Origin: Prevotellaceae bacterium
Lineage (GTDB): Bacteria > Bacteroidota > Bacteroidia > Bacteroidales > UBA932
Direction: 5' to 3'
DNA length: 5,196 nt
NCBI GenBank assembly: GCA_031289895.1
Contig: JAITOP010000367.1
Location: 1-5,196, forward strand
The translations under genes were made by a program, and so were the position numbers. The notes under the pieces were generated by a model. The model ran no database searches, was not told where the DNA came from, and was given only the letters and a program-made list of their open reading frames with translations. Each line of letters opens with the position of its first letter. Position 1 is the stretch's first letter. Shown piece by piece: positions 3,784 to 5,196 of this stretch.

Positions 3784-5196
3784 TTATTTTCTTTCCACTA
3801 TTTCAATTTCTTCCTCCGTCAACCCATACAATGCATAAACCATCCTATCAATTTCCTTATCGGTCTCTGCAATTTGCTGCACAAAGTTAATACATTCTGA
3901 TTTATAATCGTTAAAATATTCTTCCCATTCATCTTGTTGTTTGAGTGAGAGCGTAATTTTCTGTTTCTGCAATTCGGCAAGGAATTGTTTAAACTCCAAT
4001 TCTTCAAATCGTTCCAATGCGTTGGTGATAACAAGGGGTTTGACAAGGGATTTAACAAGGGATTTAACAAGGGGTTTAAACCCCTTGTTAGTGGTGACGG
4101 TGATATTATCGGACAAGCGCTTTAGAAAGCGTTGGCGTTTGCTTTGCAAATCGGCATTGAACATTAATAATTGCTGTGTTTTATCAGAAATCACATTATT
4201 GCCAGATAGTTTTATCGGTATCTTTTTTGTGGAAGTAAGCGATATTCTTGGAAATAACTGTTGAGTTCCTTTTTCGGTTGTGTTATTTATGTAAAAGCCA
4301 ATTAATCTGGAGTTTAAAATAGCCAATAGCTCATATATGATATTTTCGTCAGATTTTACTATAATCACAGCTTTACTGCCAACTCCTGCGCCTTCATAGA
4401 GTGAGCAAATTAAATTATCCTTTGAAGGTATTTCTCTCATTAATATTCTTTTTCCGGTTAAATATTTTATATCCGGTTTATTATAACACCATTCACCATA
4501 CGAAACATATTCCTTTGTTCTCAGTATCGGGTTGTATCTTGCAATATCTTTTCCACCTATTTCTGGAATGTATGTTTCATCTATCTTTGTTTTCGAATGA
4601 TAAATGCGATTAGTTATATCTTCCTTTGAATGTATGCTATTATGATATACTTGTAATCCAATCGTATAATCAGCTAAATCAGAAAGTAATTGGTTAGTCT
4701 TATTTATTTTCTTTATTATTGTACTAAATTTCTCATTCTGAACACAGTCAATTTTATCAGAGTTAATCAAAATGTCATAAGTCATGAAGACAGAATTGCT
4801 TATTGCCTCCGATAAAGTTTCGGCATTGGGAGTTGACGAATTATCTGTTATAAACAGTGTTTTATCTATTTCTTTGCCTTTTTCCAAAACAAATATTGAT
4901 GTGTTTACATTTGCATCTTCAAACACACTCCCTCTAAAGTTAATAACAGAACATATTGAAGCCTTTGCTCTTATGAAATCTCTTAATTTTTTAGCACTTG
5001 GAATAGTCAAGAATGTGTTTGGCGTAATAAAAGACATAATTCCATTATCATTCATTAGATATATGGATTTTTCAATAAAAAGTCTATATAAATCAGGCTT
5101 ACCTTCTATTGTCTTATAATAAGTTTGGTAATACTTTTTTTCTTTCTCGCTAAGTTGGCTTTGCACATACGGCGGATTTCCAATCACCACATCAAA
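3784..5196 (-). CDS. Eco57I/type IIG-like adenine DNA methyltransferase or restriction-modification enzyme, C-terminal 470 residues (5' end beyond window)
   Basis: The protein is expected to methylate adenine at N6 in a specific DNA site; type IIG relatives also carry a nuclease in the same chain. Residue numbers here count from the right edge. The frame enters as FDVVIGNPPYV, so motif IV NPPY is at 7-10 and the GTG at 5188-5190 is an internal valine, not a start. The SAM-binding motif I and any nuclease lie outside the window. LMNDNGIMSFITPNTFL (about 47-63) follows the catalytic fold of the family. A TaqI-like specificity region is suggested around 175-330 by IPEIGGKDIARYNP and LLAILNSRLIGFY. 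A helical segment follows, interrupted by the KPLV/KSLV repeats (370-389). The tail KQQDEWEEYFNDYK and then EIDRMVYALYGLTEEEIEIVE is typical of these enzymes. Full-length relatives are commonly around 1000 residues or more. The gene could also be a solitary methyltransferase; the missing N-terminus would decide. Confidence 0.92.
   Translation of the reverse strand, partial: FDVVIGNPPYVQSQLSEKEKKYYQTYYKTIEGKPDLYRLFIEKSIYLMNDNGIMSFITPNTFLTIPSAKKLRDFIRAKASICSVINFRGSVFEDANVNTSIFVLEKGKEIDKTLFITDNSSTPNAETLSEAISNSVFMTYDILINSDKIDCVQNEKFSTIIKKINKTNQLLSDLADYTIGLQVYHNSIHSKEDITNRIYHSKTKIDETYIPEIGGKDIARYNPILRTKEYVSYGEWCYNKPDIKYLTGKRILMREIPSKDNLICSLYEGAGVGSKAVIIVKSDENIIYELLAILNSRLIGFYINNTTEKGTQQLFPRISLTSTKKIPIKLSGNNVISDKTQQLLMFNADLQSKRQRFLKRLSDNITVTTNKGFKPLVKSLVKSLVKPLVITNALERFEELEFKQFLAELQKQKITLSLKQQDEWEEYFNDYKSECINFVQQIAETDKEIDRMVYALYGLTEEEIEIVERK
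4030..4089. repeat. in-frame 12-bp repeat block inside the restriction-modification gene
   Basis: Four direct 12-bp units fill 4030-4077: AACAAGGGGTTT, GACAAGGGATTT, AACAAGGGATTT and AACAAGGGGTTT. A fifth unit at 4078-4089, AAACCCCTTGTT, is the exact inverse of the first and fourth. On the coding strand each direct unit encodes KPLV or KSLV, and the inverted unit encodes NKGF. The unit length is a multiple of three, so gain or loss of copies keeps the frame. The G-run content differs from the AT-rich surroundings. Confidence 0.95.
4065..4090. repeat. 26-bp perfect palindrome
   Basis: The fourth direct unit and the inverted unit meet head to head. Each arm is 13 bases, the left arm being TAACAAGGGGTTT, with no loop bases between the arms. 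It is coding sequence on the minus strand and could form a cruciform or mRNA hairpin. Confidence 0.95.

Noticed and set aside
3941..4264. Plus-strand ORF with TRDLTRDLTRGL repeats
   Set aside because: It is the antisense shadow of the 12-bp repeat block within the methyltransferase gene, and the rest of the peptide has no protein-like support.
5188..5190. GTG as the start of the methyltransferase gene
   Set aside because: The frame stays open to the window edge and encodes FD before it, as expected for the FDVVIGNPPY motif. The gene is cut by the window and the GTG is an internal codon.

Overview
The window looks like a low-GC member of the Bacteroidota. The evidence is a TAnnTTTG-type promoter box ahead of ftsY, A-rich leaders without clear Shine-Dalgarno sites, a short FtsY that lacks the long acidic N-terminal domain, and ftsY followed directly by rimO. 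The lineage below phylum cannot be read from this window. No rRNA, tRNA, CRISPR array or insertion sequence was seen.

Layout from left to right: bases 1-237 are mostly non-coding. They hold a possible gene tail or a leftward promoter, a short run of AAAGTT-type repeats, an array of heptads, and the ftsY promoter. Bases 238-2540 carry ftsY (signal recognition particle receptor) and rimO (methylthiotransferase for ribosomal protein S12), 29 bp apart and co-oriented, so probably one operon serving ribosome and protein-export functions. Bases 2524-2799 are repeat-rich: a heptad array and then about 20 units of AACTTTMT-type repeat. The convergent gene on the minus strand is a secreted, thioredoxin-type glutathione peroxidase homologue (2756-3310). 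Bases 3311-3783 are very AT-rich, with one doubtful 44-codon ORF and a small perfect hairpin. From 3784 to the right edge, on the minus strand, lies the C-terminal 470 residues of an Eco57I/type IIG-like adenine-specific DNA methyltransferase or restriction-modification enzyme, cut by the window edge.

The most notable signals are repeats. Two repeat families flank the ftsY-rimO operon in mirrored order and opposite orientation. Both downstream arrays run into coding sequence, so that rimO and the peroxidase gene appear to take their last codons and stop codons from repeat units. Separately, the restriction-modification gene contains an in-frame block of 12-bp repeats (four direct copies plus one inverted copy, forming a 26-bp perfect palindrome) just after its predicted specificity region. 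Changes in copy number there would preserve the reading frame. None of this amounts to a demonstrated new system. The repeat architecture and the in-frame 12-bp block are the parts most worth testing.
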